Shown piece by piece: positions 1 through 6,220 of a DNA stretch of 7,105 nt. Source of the DNA: Clostridia bacterium. GTDB lineage: Bacteria; Bacillota; Clostridia; Oscillospirales; Oscillospiraceae. The stretch covers positions 1 to 7,105 of the forward strand of contig QKDF01000285.1 of the NCBI GenBank assembly GCA_003245395.1, written 5' to 3'. Made by a program: the position numbers and the translations under genes. Under the pieces are notes generated by a model. It had not been told where the DNA came from and searched no databases. It was given only the letters and a program-made list of their open reading frames with translations. How positions within the stretch are numbered: the first letter of the stretch is position 1; each line of letters begins with the position of its first letter.

Positions 1-128
1 CCGCTGCGGCGGATTTGCTCCACCTGCTCTGCCCATTCGCTGACCATCCAGACTTCGTGTCCGGAGAGCAGCATCCTGGAGCCAAACAGACAGGCCATGG
101 CCCCGGTTCCCATCACTGCGATTTTCAT
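1..128 (-). CDS. Ketopantoate reductase family protein (PanE/ApbA-like), N-terminal fragment
   Basis: The minus strand from the ATG at 126-128 encodes 42 complete codons before the window ends. The product begins MKIAVMGTGAMACLFGSRML, a beta strand followed by a glycine-rich GTGAMA turn. This is the NADPH-binding Rossmann start of the 2-dehydropantoate 2-reductase (ApbA/PanE) family, and HEVWMV fits the second beta strand. Members reduce 2-dehydropantoate to pantoate with NADPH in the cytosol, in pantothenate and coenzyme A synthesis; many clostridial paralogues have unproven substrates, so no gene symbol is given. An AGGAAG ribosome binding site lies 11 nt before the start. The gene diverges from the thioredoxin-like gene and has a candidate promoter at 196-223. 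About 260 residues, including the catalytic lysine region, lie outside the window. Another NAD(P)-dependent Rossmann dehydrogenase is possible but less likely. Confidence 0.8.
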   Translation of the reverse strand, partial: MKIAVMGTGAMACLFGSRMLLSGHEVWMVSEWAEQVEQIRRS

Positions 129-195
129 GTGCGTACACACTTCCTGTTCTGCGTAAAATGATCGGCCCAGCGTCTGCGCACTTTGCCTCAGCCCC

Positions 196-223
196 AGTAT
201 ACATCTTTTTTGCCGGAAAACAA
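196..223 (-). promoter_or_regulatory. Candidate sigma-A promoter for the ketopantoate reductase gene
   Basis: On the minus strand, TTGTTT (218-223) and TATACT (196-201) are separated by 16 bp. The -10 box matches consensus at 5 of 6 positions and the -35 at 3 of 6. It points toward the start codon at 128, giving a leader of roughly 60 nt. Read by eye only. Confidence 0.4.
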
Positions 224-265
224 CATTCTGTACGAACAATGCGATACCTATGCGCGTCTAAAGGG

Positions 266-294
266 TTGACAGGAAGGCGCAAGTCGGCTATCGT
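266..294 (+). promoter_or_regulatory. Candidate sigma-A promoter upstream of the thioredoxin-like gene
   Basis: A perfect -35 box TTGACA (266-271) is followed after exactly 17 bp by TATCGT (289-294), a 4 of 6 match to the -10 box. Transcription would begin near 301. It would cross the hairpin at 351-374 before reaching the start codon at 407. The alternative is that the real promoter is elsewhere and TTGACA is chance. Confidence 0.4.
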
Positions 295-350
295 ACGAGA
301 CAGAGACATAAGCGGTCTGGCGGAGAAGCGGGCCCCTTTGAGAAAAAAAC

Positions 351-374
351 AAGAGCCGATAAAAAGGCTCTTTT
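351..374. terminator. Bidirectional terminator-like hairpin before the thioredoxin-like gene
   Basis: AAGAGCC (351-357) and GGCTCTT (366-372) form a perfect 7-bp stem around an 8-nt loop. On the plus strand it is followed by a short run of T. On the minus strand it is followed by GTTTTTTT, so it is the stronger terminator in that direction, where it could shield the ketopantoate reductase gene from read-through. On the plus strand it lies between the candidate promoter and the ribosome binding site of the thioredoxin-like gene, so it could also act as an attenuator. Confidence 0.55.
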
Positions 375-406
375 CGCCTATGTGGGATTATGGAAAGGAT
401 GTCTAT

Positions 407-748
407 ATGGAAACGGTTGATTCGGCGGCTGGGCTGAAGGAGCTGCAAACGAAAAACGAGATGGTGCTGGTGTATTTCGGCAGTCCTGCGTGCGGCGTGT
501 GCCGAGACGTTCTGCCGAAGCTGGAGCGTATGCTGGAGAGCTATCCCCGCATTCGGGCGGTTCGGGCAGAGGTGGAGAGTCTGCCGGAACTGGCTGCTGC
601 CTACAGTGTTTTTACGGTTCCAGTAATTCTCCTTTTTGCGCAGGGCCGGGAGACGCTGCGGGAGGCCGGAATGATCAGCCTGGATCGGCTGGAGCCCAGA
701 GTGGCGCGGTATTATGCGCTCCTTTTCGGGACAAGCGGACAGAATTGA
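407..748 (+). CDS. Small thioredoxin-family protein with CGVC active site
   Basis: This encodes a 113-residue single-domain thioredoxin-fold protein. The redox motif C29-G-V-C32 follows the beta strand VLVYFGSP, and the cis-proline is P72 in VFTVP, the standard position facing the disulfide. There is no signal peptide or membrane segment, so it should act in the cytosol in thiol-disulfide exchange. CGVC differs from the CGPC of classical thioredoxin and is common in small clostridial thioredoxin-family proteins whose partners are unknown. The reading frame is open back to 158, but ATG 407 is chosen because GGAAAGGA sits about 7 nt before it and the conserved fold begins there. The upstream extension would have to encode the terminator-like hairpin at 351-374. 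The ATG at 380 lacks a comparable ribosome binding site. The gene appears monocistronic and ends in the hairpin at 779-816. It could instead work with a peroxidase or a metal sensor; nothing nearby decides this. Confidence 0.85.
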   Translation: METVDSAAGLKELQTKNEMVLVYFGSPACGVCRDVLPKLERMLESYPRIRAVRAEVESLPELAAAYSVFTVPVILLFAQGRETLREAGMISLDRLEPRVARYYALLFGTSGQN

Positions 749-778
749 GCGGAAGTGTCCGCGGCGCTTATTGAAAGC

Positions 779-816
779 AAGAAGCAGAGATTCATTCACT
801 GAATCTCTGCTTCTTT
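779..816. terminator. Strong intrinsic terminator between convergent genes
   Basis: A perfect 16-bp stem pairs 779-794 with 800-815 around a 5-nt loop (TTCAC). It is followed on the plus strand by TATTTTATCTTT, starting 31 nt after the thioredoxin-like stop codon. On the minus strand the downstream sequence is only moderately T-rich (GCTTTC), so it may weakly stop the transporter operon as well. Confidence 0.9.
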
Positions 817-967
817 ATTTTATCTTTGTGCAATTGAATCGTTGTGCTGCCCGTTAGTGACAATTGGTGTTCCTGATTTTTTAATCACCGACAAGGAGCC
901 GGGGGAGAGCGGGTCTGATCAAGATGCCCCGGAAGCATTTGCAGCCTTCCGGTGAAGCCACGCGGGG
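817..967. other. Convergent intergenic spacer with two small hairpins
   Basis: No gene is visible here. Two minor inverted repeats occur. TGATT/AATCA (874-878 with 883-887) has a T4 loop. CCGGAAG/CTTCCGG (929-935 with 946-952) lies 16 nt past the transporter stop codon on the minus strand. The second has no T-run after it on the minus strand, so it is at best a weak or factor-assisted terminator for the transporter operon. The palindrome CAATTG occurs twice (831-836 and 861-866), probably by chance. Confidence 0.35.
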
Positions 968-2230
968 TTACAGTTCCGCGTCTGCGCGAGAGGCGCGGTA
1001 GAGTCCGTCGGCCCGCCGGAAGAACACAATGCCGATGAGGAAGAGGACGACCAGAGCCATGACGCCCACGTTTTCCCGACCGGTCAGGTGACTTCCCAGT
1101 GAAATGAGCAGGGTGCCCAGGAAAGAGGCACCCTTGCCGCAGATATCAAAGAGCCCGAAGTACTCTCCGCTTTTTTCTGGGGGAACGATTTTTGCAAAAT
1201 AGGACCGGGAGAGCGCCTGAATGCCGCCCTGAAACAGTCCGACGCCCACGGCCAGCACCCAGAACTGCCACTGGCTGACAAGGAACACCGCAAACACAGT
1301 GATGGCGGTATAAGCGAGAATGCTCACCTGAATCAGTTTTCCGGTGTCGTAACGGGCCGACAGCCTGCCGAATGCAATGGAGCTGGGGAAGGCCACGATC
1401 TGCGTCAGCAGCAGCGCCAGCAGCAGTCCGTTGGTATTCAGTCCCAGCGCCGCGCCGTAGGCGGTTGCCATGTCGATGATGGTGTAAACGCCGTCAATAT
1501 AGAAAAAGAAGGACAGCATGAACCACAAAACGCATTTGTCATGCCCCACATCCCGGAGCGTGTGCCACAGCTTGATAAAGCTGTCCTGCAGCAAATTGTC
1601 GTGAAGCTGGGAAAAGGCGGTCTGGCGATATCTGCGGATCAGGGGAATGGTTGCTCCGATCCACCAGATGGCTACCAGCACCAGAGCTGCCGACATGGCC
1701 GTTCCGGCACTCAGCCCCAGCGCACTGTGAAACAGAACCAGCAGCAGACAGAAAACAAAGGGAATGCAGCTGCCGATATAGCCGAACGCATAGCCGTGAG
1801 AGGAGATACGGTCCATGCGATCCGGGACGGTGACCTCCGGCAGCATGGCGTCATAGAACACCAGACTGGCGGAAAAACCCACCTTGGCAACCACATAGAC
1901 TGCCAGAAAAGCAATCCAGGGCAGCGGCAGTCCCAATAAGGCACATCCGGCGGCACCCAGACAGACAGAGATCAGGAAGATGGGCTTTTTTGCGCCCTTC
2001 CTGTCGGCCGCTGCGCCAAAGATGGGGGCGATAAAGGCCACAATCAACGTGGAAAGAGAGCCGGCATAGCCCCAATACGCCAAATACTCCGACGGGGAAA
2101 TCCCGGCAGAGTCTGCGATGCTGTTGAAATAGATGGGGATCAGCGTGGCAACCATCAGGATAAAAGCCGAATTTCCCACGTCGTAGAGAATCCACGCCCG
2201 CTCCAGGGCGGTGAGACGAAAAGCTTTCAT
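968..2230 (-). CDS. MFS transporter, UMF1/Atg22-like family
   Basis: This is a 420-residue, very hydrophobic protein with about 12 predicted membrane helices. The N-terminus contains ERAWILYDVGNSAF (residues 10-23), the hallmark start of the UMF1 family related to yeast vacuolar Atg22. The cytoplasmic loop 2-3 carries the MFS motif A form DRKGAKK (residues 76-82). FYDAMLPEV (125-133) and GGIQALSRSYFA (335-346) are further family signatures. It should sit in the cytoplasmic membrane. Bacterial substrates are unproven; the yeast homologue is linked to amino acid efflux. The start at 2230 is preferred because GAGGTG lies 9 nt before it; the frame stays open upstream to 2389, but that part overlaps the preceding gene. 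The gap to that gene is 16 nt and the ribosome binding site overlaps its stop codon, so the two are almost certainly cotranscribed and perhaps translationally coupled. Family placement is firm, function is not. Confidence 0.88.
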   Translation of the reverse strand: MKAFRLTALERAWILYDVGNSAFILMVATLIPIYFNSIADSAGISPSEYLAYWGYAGSLSTLIVAFIAPIFGAAADRKGAKKPIFLISVCLGAAGCALLGLPLPWIAFLAVYVVAKVGFSASLVFYDAMLPEVTVPDRMDRISSHGYAFGYIGSCIPFVFCLLLVLFHSALGLSAGTAMSAALVLVAIWWIGATIPLIRRYRQTAFSQLHDNLLQDSFIKLWHTLRDVGHDKCVLWFMLSFFFYIDGVYTIIDMATAYGAALGLNTNGLLLALLLTQIVAFPSSIAFGRLSARYDTGKLIQVSILAYTAITVFAVFLVSQWQFWVLAVGVGLFQGGIQALSRSYFAKIVPPEKSGEYFGLFDICGKGASFLGTLLISLGSHLTGRENVGVMALVVLFLIGIVFFRRADGLYRASRADAEL

Positions 2231-2246
2231 AGATATGTTCACCTCA

Positions 2247-3044
2247 TCATTCTGCATCGAATGTATGGTCGAAGGCTGCGCCCAGCGGTTCACCGCCGTG
2301 CAGGTGGTGCTCCAGGTCGTCAAACAGATTTTCCGCCAAAGCCAGCGCCTGCTGGTAAAGACGCCAGAGCTCCCGATCACTGACGGCACAGGCGGGATTT
2401 TGCGCCCGGGTTATCAACAGGTGACGCAGCTGAGCGTCCTGTCCGGAGAGCTTCATCATACCTCTTACAAAAAGCCGCTTTGCACCGCCTGGTGCATGAA
2501 GCCAATTGTTATAGCTGACAAAAGACCGGATTGCGGCAAGAACCTGATCCGGTGTGGCCGGGGGAAAAAAGGGTGCGATGACCGCCGCGTTTTCGGCTGA
2601 GGGGAGAATGTGTCCGCACGGTTTTCGCCGCAGGGGGTCCAGGCCGTCCTTCAAAAGCAGGAAGCGGTCGAACGCAACCTCCATTTCCGTGTGGTCGGCT
2701 GCGCCGCTAAGCACCTGCTGTTCCACATACGGATGGCACACGCTGTCGAGCGCAAAATGCGTCAGCAGCCCGCCCGCATAGGCAAGCGCGGCGGGGCTGA
2801 AGCCGGACGCCGTGACCGACTGGGCGGCCTGACCGAAAAAGGTGTGCCCGGTCTGGGCATGAGTGTCATATCCAATGGCACGAATGGGAGTGGATGAGAA
2901 AGGACGGTAAAAGAAAAACAGATCCGGTCCGTGTACGCCGATGTCAAACAGCGCCCGGTGGATGAGAATGCAGTCCTTCCAGGATGGACCGAGACGCTGG
3001 AGTACGTCATTTCCAAAACGGTAGTGGGCATAGGTGGAGGGCAT
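2247..3044 (-). CDS. Zinc-dependent phospholipase C family protein, no signal peptide
   Basis: This is a 265-residue protein beginning MPSTYAHYRFG, a start typical of the clostridial branch of the zinc-dependent phospholipase C family (Pfam PF00882). Potential metal ligands appear in the same order as in secreted alpha-toxin-type enzymes: H7, D41 in VHGPD, H67, the triad H96-x3-D100-x3-H104 within THFALDSVCHP, then H118 and E122. The 4-and-4 spacing of the triad matches the classical enzymes. Unlike them, there is no signal peptide and no mature N-terminal tryptophan, so the protein is probably intracellular. Its substrate is unknown and phospholipase activity is not established. The ribosome binding site AAGGAG (3057-3062) is 12 nt from the ATG, slightly long. 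It is the first gene of a two-gene operon with the UMF1-type transporter, transcribed from the promoter at 3086-3113 and divergent from the cyclic-di-GMP gene. Family confidence is high; the biochemical role is open. Confidence 0.85.
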   Translation of the reverse strand: MPSTYAHYRFGNDVLQRLGPSWKDCILIHRALFDIGVHGPDLFFFYRPFSSTPIRAIGYDTHAQTGHTFFGQAAQSVTASGFSPAALAYAGGLLTHFALDSVCHPYVEQQVLSGAADHTEMEVAFDRFLLLKDGLDPLRRKPCGHILPSAENAAVIAPFFPPATPDQVLAAIRSFVSYNNWLHAPGGAKRLFVRGMMKLSGQDAQLRHLLITRAQNPACAVSDRELWRLYQQALALAENLFDDLEHHLHGGEPLGAAFDHTFDAE

Positions 3045-3085
3045 AAGACAGCAGCACTCCTTCCGGATGAATGGTCTTGTTTTTT

Positions 3086-3113
3086 ATTATAGCGGCTTTT
3101 TTTCCGGTGTCGA
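3086..3113 (-). promoter_or_regulatory. Sigma-A promoter for the phospholipase C-like/transporter operon
   Basis: On the minus strand, TCGACA (3108-3113, 5 of 6 to consensus) and a perfect TATAAT (3086-3091) are separated by 16 bp. The start codon is about 42 nt downstream of the -10 box. This is the best minus-strand promoter in the divergent region. Confidence 0.7.
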
Positions 3114-3185
3114 CACCCAATTTCAGATAAATATTTGTAAACTGCGGGTAAAGATAGCAAAATGATCTATCCTAAAAACAAATAA

Positions 3186-3202
3186 TTTATTACTTTAATA
3201 AA
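3186..3202. promoter_or_regulatory. AT-rich dyad just upstream of the cyclic-di-GMP gene promoter
   Basis: TTTATTA-CTT-TAATAAA is a perfect 7-bp inverted repeat with a 3-bp spacer. It ends 10 bp before the -35 box at 3213, which places its centre near -53 relative to the expected transcription start. That is a usual position for an activator or for a repressor shared by the two divergent promoters. Being entirely AT apart from one base, it could also arise by chance in an AT-rich promoter region. A weaker inverted repeat, GATAG/CTATC, lies at 3153-3171. Confidence 0.35.
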
Positions 3203-3212
3203 GGAATTTGCT

Positions 3213-3240
3213 TTGAAATATTGAAAAACTACGATATAAT
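3213..3240 (+). promoter_or_regulatory. Sigma-A promoter for the PAS-GGDEF-HD-GYP gene
   Basis: TTGAAA (3213-3218) and a perfect TATAAT (3235-3240) are separated by 16 bp in an AT-rich setting. Transcription should start near 3247, leaving an untranslated leader of about 146 nt. Confidence 0.75.
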
Positions 3241-3246
3241 TATCTA

Positions 3247-3392
3247 AGAGAAAAGCGGTATAAATAAATTACAAATGTTTTGCAGTGGCATTTTCCTGAA
3301 CGTTCCCGTAAGGTACATGACTGTTCCGAAGAAAGTCGGAAATCCCTGCCAGCTGAAATATGTACGGATTCTGAGCGAAAAGAGGTGGAGAT
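3247..3392 (+). promoter_or_regulatory. Long leader with alternative RNA folds before the cyclic-di-GMP gene
   Basis: The leader can form two competing structures. Fold A pairs GTACAT (3313-3318) with ATGTAC (3360-3365), enclosing a TTCCGA/TCGGAA hairpin (3324-3329 with 3336-3341). Fold B is an interrupted stem: TTT and CAG (3278-3285) with CTG and AAA (3353-3358), TGGCA (3286-3290) with TGCCA (3347-3351), and TTTCC (3292-3296) with GGAAA (3338-3342). Both use 3338-3341, so they exclude each other. I do not recognise the conserved core of either known cyclic-di-GMP riboswitch class. There is no T-run, so control, if any, would be on translation. This could be chance pairing. Confidence 0.3.
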
Positions 3393-5957
3393 ATGAATGC
3401 ATCCTTCTATCGGGAGATCGTTGAGCAGTCGCCCATGGCGTTTGCGTATCACAAGATTGTTTTGGATGAGGAGGGGGCTCCCTGCGACTATGTTTTCCTT
3501 CAGGTAAATAAAGCATTTGAAGTGATGACGGGGCTGCGCAGGGAAAACATCCTTGGGAAAAAAGTTACCGAGGTGCTTCCCGATCTGAGAAGCGAGAAAT
3601 TTGACTATATTACTGTGTATGGTAATGTTGCTCTGCACGGCGGCACCACGGAATTCGAGGAGTATACGGCGGGCCTGAATCGCTGGTACCGGGTTCAGGC
3701 ATTCTCGCCGGAGCGGCACTATTTCGCGGTTCAGTTCCTGGATATCTCCAAAGAAAAACAGCAGATGCACGAGCACGACCGACTGTTGTGGGAACTGCGG
3801 GATAGTGCACAGATGTTTCACCATATCATTCAAAATATGCCGTTTGCGCTGGATATCATCACGCTGGACGGAACCATTCTGTTTGCCAATGAAGTAGGAC
3901 AGGCACTGTTTGGACGCGAGAGCCTCGCCGACAGCTACAATGAGGCCTATCGCTGGGTTCAGCCGGAAGAACGGCTGCAGTTTGTTTCGACCGTTAAGCG
4001 TGACGGTATGGCGAAAGGCTGTGAGGTTCAGTTTCAGACCATGACGGGCAAGCGGATCTGGGCGCTCGTCAGTGGAATGTGGATTCATTATCAGGATCAG
4101 GATTGTATCCTGACCGCGGTACTTGATATCTCGGACCGGAAAGCGATTGAGAGTGCGCTGAAGGAGAGCGAGGAAAAGTTCAGGCTGATTTTTGAACACG
4201 CCGCAGAGAGCATTCTGGTGGTGCAGAGCGGCAGAATTCAAATTTCCAACTCGGTCGCGCAGAAGATGACCGGGTATCCGGTCAAGGAGCTTTCGCAAAT
4301 GCTGTTTTTTGACCTGTTTTACCCGGACGACCGCCCGCGTGCCGTCACGACCTACCACAACAGGTTTTTCGGCTCCGACGCTGCCGAAAAACCGCATTAC
4401 CGAATGCTGCGCAAGGACATGGAAATTGTCTGGATTGAGGTAAAAGGAGTACGCACTTCCTGGGATGGGCGCCCCGCTCTGCAGTATTTTATGGTGGATA
4501 TTACCGAGCAGAAAAAAGTGGAGATTGCGCTGATGGCCAGCGAGGAAAAATACCGCTTGATTGCAGAATTCGCCTCGGACTTGATCTGGGTGTTCAACTA
4601 CACGCAAAGCAAATTTACCTATATCAGCCCATCCATTGTGCATCTGATTGGATATACGCCCGAAGAGGCGCTTGAAGCCGGTCTGGAGCGCATCGTTCCA
4701 GAGGAATTCCTGAGTCAGATACAGGCAGTGGCTGCCGTCCATGTCCAGGAATTTTTGAAAGAGCCCACCGAGATCCGCACCTACATTTCCGAGATACAGA
4801 ATATCCATAAGGACGGCAGACGGATTTGGGTCGAGCTGTCCTTCAAATACCGTTTCAATGCACACGATGATATTGAAATCGTCGGTCTGACGCGTAATGT
4901 TGAAGAGCGGAAACACTCCGAGCAGGAGGTTTTGTATTTAAGCTATCACGACCAGCTGACGGGCCTGTACAACCGGAGATTCTATGAAGAAGAGCTTAGA
5001 CGGCTGGATACGGAGCGCAACCTGCCGCTTTCCCTGATTCTTGCCGATGTCAACGGACTGAAGCTGACCAATGATGCCTTCGGCCATCTGGCGGGAGACC
5101 AGCTGCTTATCCGCACGTCCGGTATTTTAAAGCGGGAGTGCCGAAGTGACGATATCATTGCAAGAATCGGCGGCGACGAGTTTATCTTCCTGCTGCCGCA
5201 AACCGAATATGCGGAAGCGCAGGACATGATTCTTCGGATGAAAAAGACGCTCAAAGAAGAGAGCGACGGTAAGATTGTCCTGTCTGTCGCCTTTGGAACT
5301 GCAACGAAAATAGCGCCGGAGCAGACGACGGAGAGTATTTTTATAGATGCTGAAAACTCAATGTATCGCCAAAAACTCAGCGAAAGCAACAGTGTGCGCA
5401 GCGAAGCCATTAAAATTATTACGCAGGCATTTTACAACAAAAATCAGGAGGAAGAGGCCCACAACAAACGGGTGGGACAGCTGTGCGGGAAAATTGCCAG
5501 AGCAATGGACATGCGCGACGAGGCCGTGGATGAGATGATCTCCGCAGGAAGACTGCACGACATCGGAAAAATCAACATGAACCAGAAACTGCTGACAAAA
5601 AGCGAACCGCTCACTCCGCAGGAGCGGGGGGAGTATCAGCGCCACCCTGAGACGGGCTATCAGATTCTTAAGGCATCTGCGGAATTTGCGCAGATTGCCC
5701 AGTACATTTTAAGCCACCATGAGTGGATGGATGGAAGCGGATATCCGCGGGGAATTGCCGGAGACGAGATTCCGCTGCAGTCCCGGATTCTCAGTGTTGC
5801 AGATCAGTTTGACTCCCTGGTTCATCCCAGAGGAAAGCAGGCCGGGATGACTCCGGAAGCTGCGCTGGAGGATATTAAAGGTCGGGTGGGCACGCAGTTT
5901 GACGGAAATGTTGTCAGGGCCTTTGAGGAAAAGGTGCTGCCCATGATGGAGGAATGA
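3393..5957 (+). CDS. Multi-PAS GGDEF and HD-GYP protein (cyclic-di-GMP turnover)
   Basis: This is an 854-residue soluble protein with no membrane helices or signal peptide. Order: PAS1 (about 1-122), PAS2 (about 135-250), PAS3 (about 255-375), PAS4 (about 382-507), GGDEF (about 516-670) and HD-GYP (about 675-854). PAS modules end in the usual DIS/DIT-x-x-K type linkers. The cyclase domain has LTGLYNR (522-528), metal-binding D552, guanine-contacting N560 and D569, GGDEF at 593-597 and an inhibitory RxxD site (R584-SD-D587), all as expected for a diguanylate cyclase subject to product inhibition. The HD-GYP domain has H690, the HD pair H722-D723, H751, H775-H776-E777 and GYP at 783-785, as in active cyclic-di-GMP phosphodiesterases. 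It is therefore predicted to be bifunctional, with the PAS array sensing a cytosolic signal or binding a cofactor. The start at 3393 follows GAGGTG by 5 nt, and an in-frame stop lies seven codons upstream. The gene is a single transcription unit with its own promoter and terminator. Net direction of activity cannot be read from sequence. Confidence 0.95.
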   Translation: MNASFYREIVEQSPMAFAYHKIVLDEEGAPCDYVFLQVNKAFEVMTGLRRENILGKKVTEVLPDLRSEKFDYITVYGNVALHGGTTEFEEYTAGLNRWYRVQAFSPERHYFAVQFLDISKEKQQMHEHDRLLWELRDSAQMFHHIIQNMPFALDIITLDGTILFANEVGQALFGRESLADSYNEAYRWVQPEERLQFVSTVKRDGMAKGCEVQFQTMTGKRIWALVSGMWIHYQDQDCILTAVLDISDRKAIESALKESEEKFRLIFEHAAESILVVQSGRIQISNSVAQKMTGYPVKELSQMLFFDLFYPDDRPRAVTTYHNRFFGSDAAEKPHYRMLRKDMEIVWIEVKGVRTSWDGRPALQYFMVDITEQKKVEIALMASEEKYRLIAEFASDLIWVFNYTQSKFTYISPSIVHLIGYTPEEALEAGLERIVPEEFLSQIQAVAAVHVQEFLKEPTEIRTYISEIQNIHKDGRRIWVELSFKYRFNAHDDIEIVGLTRNVEERKHSEQEVLYLSYHDQLTGLYNRRFYEEELRRLDTERNLPLSLILADVNGLKLTNDAFGHLAGDQLLIRTSGILKRECRSDDIIARIGGDEFIFLLPQTEYAEAQDMILRMKKTLKEESDGKIVLSVAFGTATKIAPEQTTESIFIDAENSMYRQKLSESNSVRSEAIKIITQAFYNKNQEEEAHNKRVGQLCGKIARAMDMRDEAVDEMISAGRLHDIGKINMNQKLLTKSEPLTPQERGEYQRHPETGYQILKASAEFAQIAQYILSHHEWMDGSGYPRGIAGDEIPLQSRILSVADQFDSLVHPRGKQAGMTPEAALEDIKGRVGTQFDGNVVRAFEEKVLPMMEE

Positions 5958-6007
5958 CATTGCCGCCCGGGATATGAGGCCGCCGCATTGAAAACAGCAT
6001 AGCAGGA

Positions 6008-6038
6008 AAAAGGCAGCCGCTGAAAGCGGCTGCCTTTT
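6008..6038 (+). terminator. Strong intrinsic terminator after the cyclic-di-GMP gene
   Basis: AAAAGGCAGCCGC (6008-6020) pairs perfectly with GCGGCTGCCTTTT (6026-6038) around the loop TGAAA. The GC-rich stem is flanked by A4 and T4, so it may work in both directions. It lies 50 nt past the stop codon at 5957 and separates the cyclic-di-GMP gene from the cas operon. Confidence 0.9.
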
Positions 6039-6066
6039 GCTGCGTTCATAAGTGAAAATGCCGGCT

Positions 6067-6092
6067 GCCGTACACCGGGAAAACGGCTTTTT
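6067..6092 (+). terminator. Weak second terminator-like hairpin
   Basis: GCCGT (6067-6071) pairs with ACGGC (6083-6087) around an 11-nt loop and is followed directly by TTTTT. The stem is short, so it is at most a backup for the terminator at 6008-6038. It lies upstream of the candidate cas3 promoter. Confidence 0.3.
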
Positions 6093-6130
6093 GAGAGCAT
6101 GTGCTATCGTGCCGAAGAATAAGAAAACGA

Positions 6131-6159
6131 TTTACTTTAACAAAAAAACGTGCTATTCT
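6131..6159 (+). promoter_or_regulatory. Candidate promoter for the cas3 operon
   Basis: TTTACT (6131-6136) and TATTCT (6154-6159) are exactly 17 bp apart, each matching consensus at 4 of 6 positions, in a locally AT-rich stretch. Transcription would start near 6166, about 55 nt before the start codon, and the palindrome at 6185-6198 would lie within the leader. Only a moderate match. Confidence 0.4.
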
Positions 6160-6184
6160 GAAGGCGACAAGATTATACAAAAAA

Positions 6185-6198
6185 TTCCATATATGGAA
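6185..6198. promoter_or_regulatory. Perfect 14-bp palindrome, candidate cas operon operator
   Basis: TTCCATATATGGAA is a perfect palindrome with no spacer. It is about 25 bp downstream of the candidate -10 box and ends 9 bp before the AAGGAGG ribosome binding site. This is a usual repressor operator position. As RNA it would form only a poor hairpin, since a loop must be taken from the AT centre, so a DNA-binding dimer is the better explanation. No regulator gene is seen in the window. Confidence 0.45.
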
Positions 6199-6220
6199 AT
6201 AGAATCCAAGGAGGCTTGGG

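Noticed and set aside
158..406. N-terminal extension of the thioredoxin-like protein
   Set aside because: It would add 83 residues unlike the thioredoxin family and would cross a terminator-like hairpin. The start at 407 has a good ribosome binding site and gives the usual family length.
2231..2389. N-terminal extension of the transporter up to 53 residues longer
   Set aside because: It would overlap the end of the phospholipase C-like gene, has no family-like sequence, and the start at 2230 has a proper ribosome binding site.
3275..3424. A 49-residue open frame in the leader, overlapping the start of the cyclic-di-GMP gene by 32 nt in another frame
   Set aside because: No Shine-Dalgarno sequence precedes its ATG (the upstream bases are ATAAATTACAA), and the composition is unremarkable. 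A leader peptide cannot be excluded but has no positive support.
3240..4916. A 558-codon open frame on the minus strand, opposite the PAS region
   Set aside because: It lies wholly antisense to the well-supported PAS-GGDEF-HD-GYP gene, spans its promoter and leader, shows no recognisable domain and no ribosome binding site that I can point to. It is best explained by codon bias of the sense gene.
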